From the NCBI GenBank assembly GCA_036562265.1, contig DATCKS010000026.1, positions 1 through 7,547 of the forward strand: a DNA stretch of 7,547 nucleotides, given 5' to 3'. The stretch is from DASVDK01 sp036562265 [NCBI: Thermodesulfobacteriota bacterium]. GTDB taxonomy: Bacteria; DASVDK01. Positions 6,474 through 7,547 of the stretch are shown piece after piece; within the stretch, counting starts at the first letter, position 1, and the number at the start of each line of letters is the position of its first letter. Made by a program: the position numbers and the translations under genes. The notes beneath the pieces are model-generated. The model was not told the origin of the DNA, made no database searches, and saw only the letters and a list, made by a program, of their open reading frames with translations.

Positions 6474-7547
6474 GGTGCTGAGAGAGGCCGAGCGGCAGAT
6501 GGTCATCTGCAACGCCTGCCGCTACTGCGAAGGCTACTGCGCGGTCTTCCCCGCGATGGAGCGGCGGCGCGTCTTCACGCCGGCGGACGTGACGTACCTG
6601 GCCAACCTCTGCTTCGACTGCCGGGCCTGTTACTACGCCTGCCAGTACGCGCCGCCGCACGAGTTCGCCATCAACGTGCCGCAGATCTTCTCGCGGCTCA
6701 GGGCCGAGACCTACCGTGACTACACCTGGCCGGGGATCTTCGGTCGGTTCTACCGGCAGAGCGCCCGGTCGGGCCTCGTGGTGAGCCTCGCCGCCGTCGC
6801 GGTGGTTCTCCTCCTGACGCTCGCCTGGCAGGGGCCGGAGGTGCTCTTCTCGATCCACCGGGGCGAAGGGGCCTTCTACCGGGTCGTCCCGTACCTCGCC
6901 ATGGTGCTGCCGGCCCTGGCCATCACCCTGTACGGCATCGGGGCGCTCACCATCGGGACCGTCCGGTTCTGGCGCGACACCCGCGGCAGCCTCCGGCAGA
7001 TGATCTCGCCGGGCGCGTTCTGGAAGGCGGTCGAGGACGCCTTCAGCCTCCGGTACCTCGACGGCGGGGGGCACGGCTGCAACTACCCCGACGAGCGCTT
7101 CTCGCAGTCGCGGCGGTGGTACCACCACCTCGTCTTCTACGGCTTCCTCTCCGCCTTCGCGTCGACGACGACGGCGGCGATCTACGAGCACATCTTCCAC
7201 TGGCAGGCCCCCTACCCGTACTTCAGCCTCCCGGTGGTGCTCGGGACGGTCGGCGGGATCATGATGGTGATCGGCACGACCGGCCTCCTCTGGCTCAAGG
7301 CGAAGGCCGACCGGGCGCCGGCCGAGCAGCGGATGCTCGGGATGGACGTGGCGTTCCTCGTCGTCCTCAACCTGACGAACGTCACGGGGCTCGCGCTCCT
7401 CGCCTTCCGCGAGACCGCGGCGATGGGGACCCTGCTCGCGATTCACCTCGGCATGGTGGCGGCGTTCTTCGTCACCGCACCGTACGGGAAGTTCGCCCAC
7501 GTCTGGTACCGGTACGCCGCGCTCGTCCGCAACGCCATCGAGCGCGA
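6460..7547 (+). CDS. tcuB: TcuB-type iron-sulfur/membrane electron-transfer protein (3' end missing)
   Basis: The reading frame stays open for 362 codons to the window edge. Known TcuB proteins are about 380 residues, so only a short tail is probably missing. The N-terminal 70 residues carry two [4Fe-4S] motifs, C17-x2-C20-x2-C23-x3-C27 and C51-x2-C54-x2-C57-x3-C61. About six membrane segments follow (near 105-123, 142-168, 222-242, 257-279, 296-316 and 322-340), with histidines such as H222, H223, H244 and H247 in or near them that could bind haem. In Salmonella, TcuB takes electrons from reduced TcuA and passes them to the quinone pool, regenerating FAD. The adjoining overlapping tcuA is its expected partner. 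The start is ATG 6460, with GGGAGG upstream. The related fused protein CobZ joins both activities in one chain; here they are separate genes. Confidence 0.92.
   Translation, partial: MPGLEVLREAERQMVICNACRYCEGYCAVFPAMERRRVFTPADVTYLANLCFDCRACYYACQYAPPHEFAINVPQIFSRLRAETYRDYTWPGIFGRFYRQSARSGLVVSLAAVAVVLLLTLAWQGPEVLFSIHRGEGAFYRVVPYLAMVLPALAITLYGIGALTIGTVRFWRDTRGSLRQMISPGAFWKAVEDAFSLRYLDGGGHGCNYPDERFSQSRRWYHHLVFYGFLSAFASTTTAAIYEHIFHWQAPYPYFSLPVVLGTVGGIMMVIGTTGLLWLKAKADRAPAEQRMLGMDVAFLVVLNLTNVTGLALLAFRETAAMGTLLAIHLGMVAAFFVTAPYGKFAHVWYRYAALVRNAIER

Noticed and set aside
5022-6512. Antisense open frame opposite tcuA, with similar ones at 594-1772 and 6409-7500
   Set aside because: They have the same shadow composition, no recognisable domains, and lie fully opposite genes with strong family motifs.
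1-7547. CRISPR arrays, tRNA or rRNA genes, phage or toxin-antitoxin genes
   Set aside because: No regularly spaced repeats, tRNA-like cloverleaf or accessory gene types were seen. The window is almost entirely filled by six metabolic genes.

Overview
The window is very GC-rich, with G or C at nearly every third codon position. It holds one tightly packed, same-direction block of six genes on the + strand, and the last gene runs off the right edge. It reads as a chromosomal catabolic operon of a high-GC Gram-negative bacterium. A solute-binding protein with a Sec signal peptide for the periplasm, together with a tripartite tricarboxylate transporter (TTT), fits a soil or sediment proteobacterium or a Rokubacteria/Methylomirabilota-type lineage. 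The taxonomic guess is inference only, because there is no marker gene here.

Layout: 1-91 is a short upstream region with a weak promoter candidate, operator-like repeats and, at the very edge, a fragment resembling the ends of dispersed REP/RAYT-type elements. 92-823 is a GntR-family regulator with an FCD ligand domain. 831-1925 is an NAD-type beta-decarboxylating dehydrogenase of the isocitrate/isopropylmalate family. An 86-nt spacer with a stem-loop and a strong ribosome binding site follows. 2012-3106 is a TctC-family periplasmic binding protein. 3125-5047 is a TctA permease with a TctB-like domain fused to its C terminus. 5085-6473 is a TcuA-type FAD-dependent dehydrogenase (tricarballylate dehydrogenase family), preceded by a 14-nt tandem repeat that duplicates the ribosome binding site. 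6460-7547 is TcuB, its iron-sulfur/membrane electron-transfer partner, which overlaps tcuA by 14 nt and lacks only its last residues.

How the genes may work together (inference): the binding protein and fused permease import a tricarboxylate or similar polycarboxylate. TcuA oxidises it to an unsaturated acid (tricarballylate to cis-aconitate in the characterised Salmonella system), and TcuB passes the electrons to the membrane quinone pool. An aconitase-like hydratase encoded elsewhere would give a 2-hydroxyacid. The NAD-dependent dehydrogenase in the operon could then oxidise and decarboxylate it to a 2-oxoacid. The FCD-type GntR protein is placed to sense the substrate or an intermediate. 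Compared with the classical tcuRABC locus, the LysR regulator and the MFS carrier TcuC are replaced by a GntR regulator and a TTT transporter, and a dehydrogenase has been added. No RNA genes, CRISPR arrays or intact mobile elements were seen.
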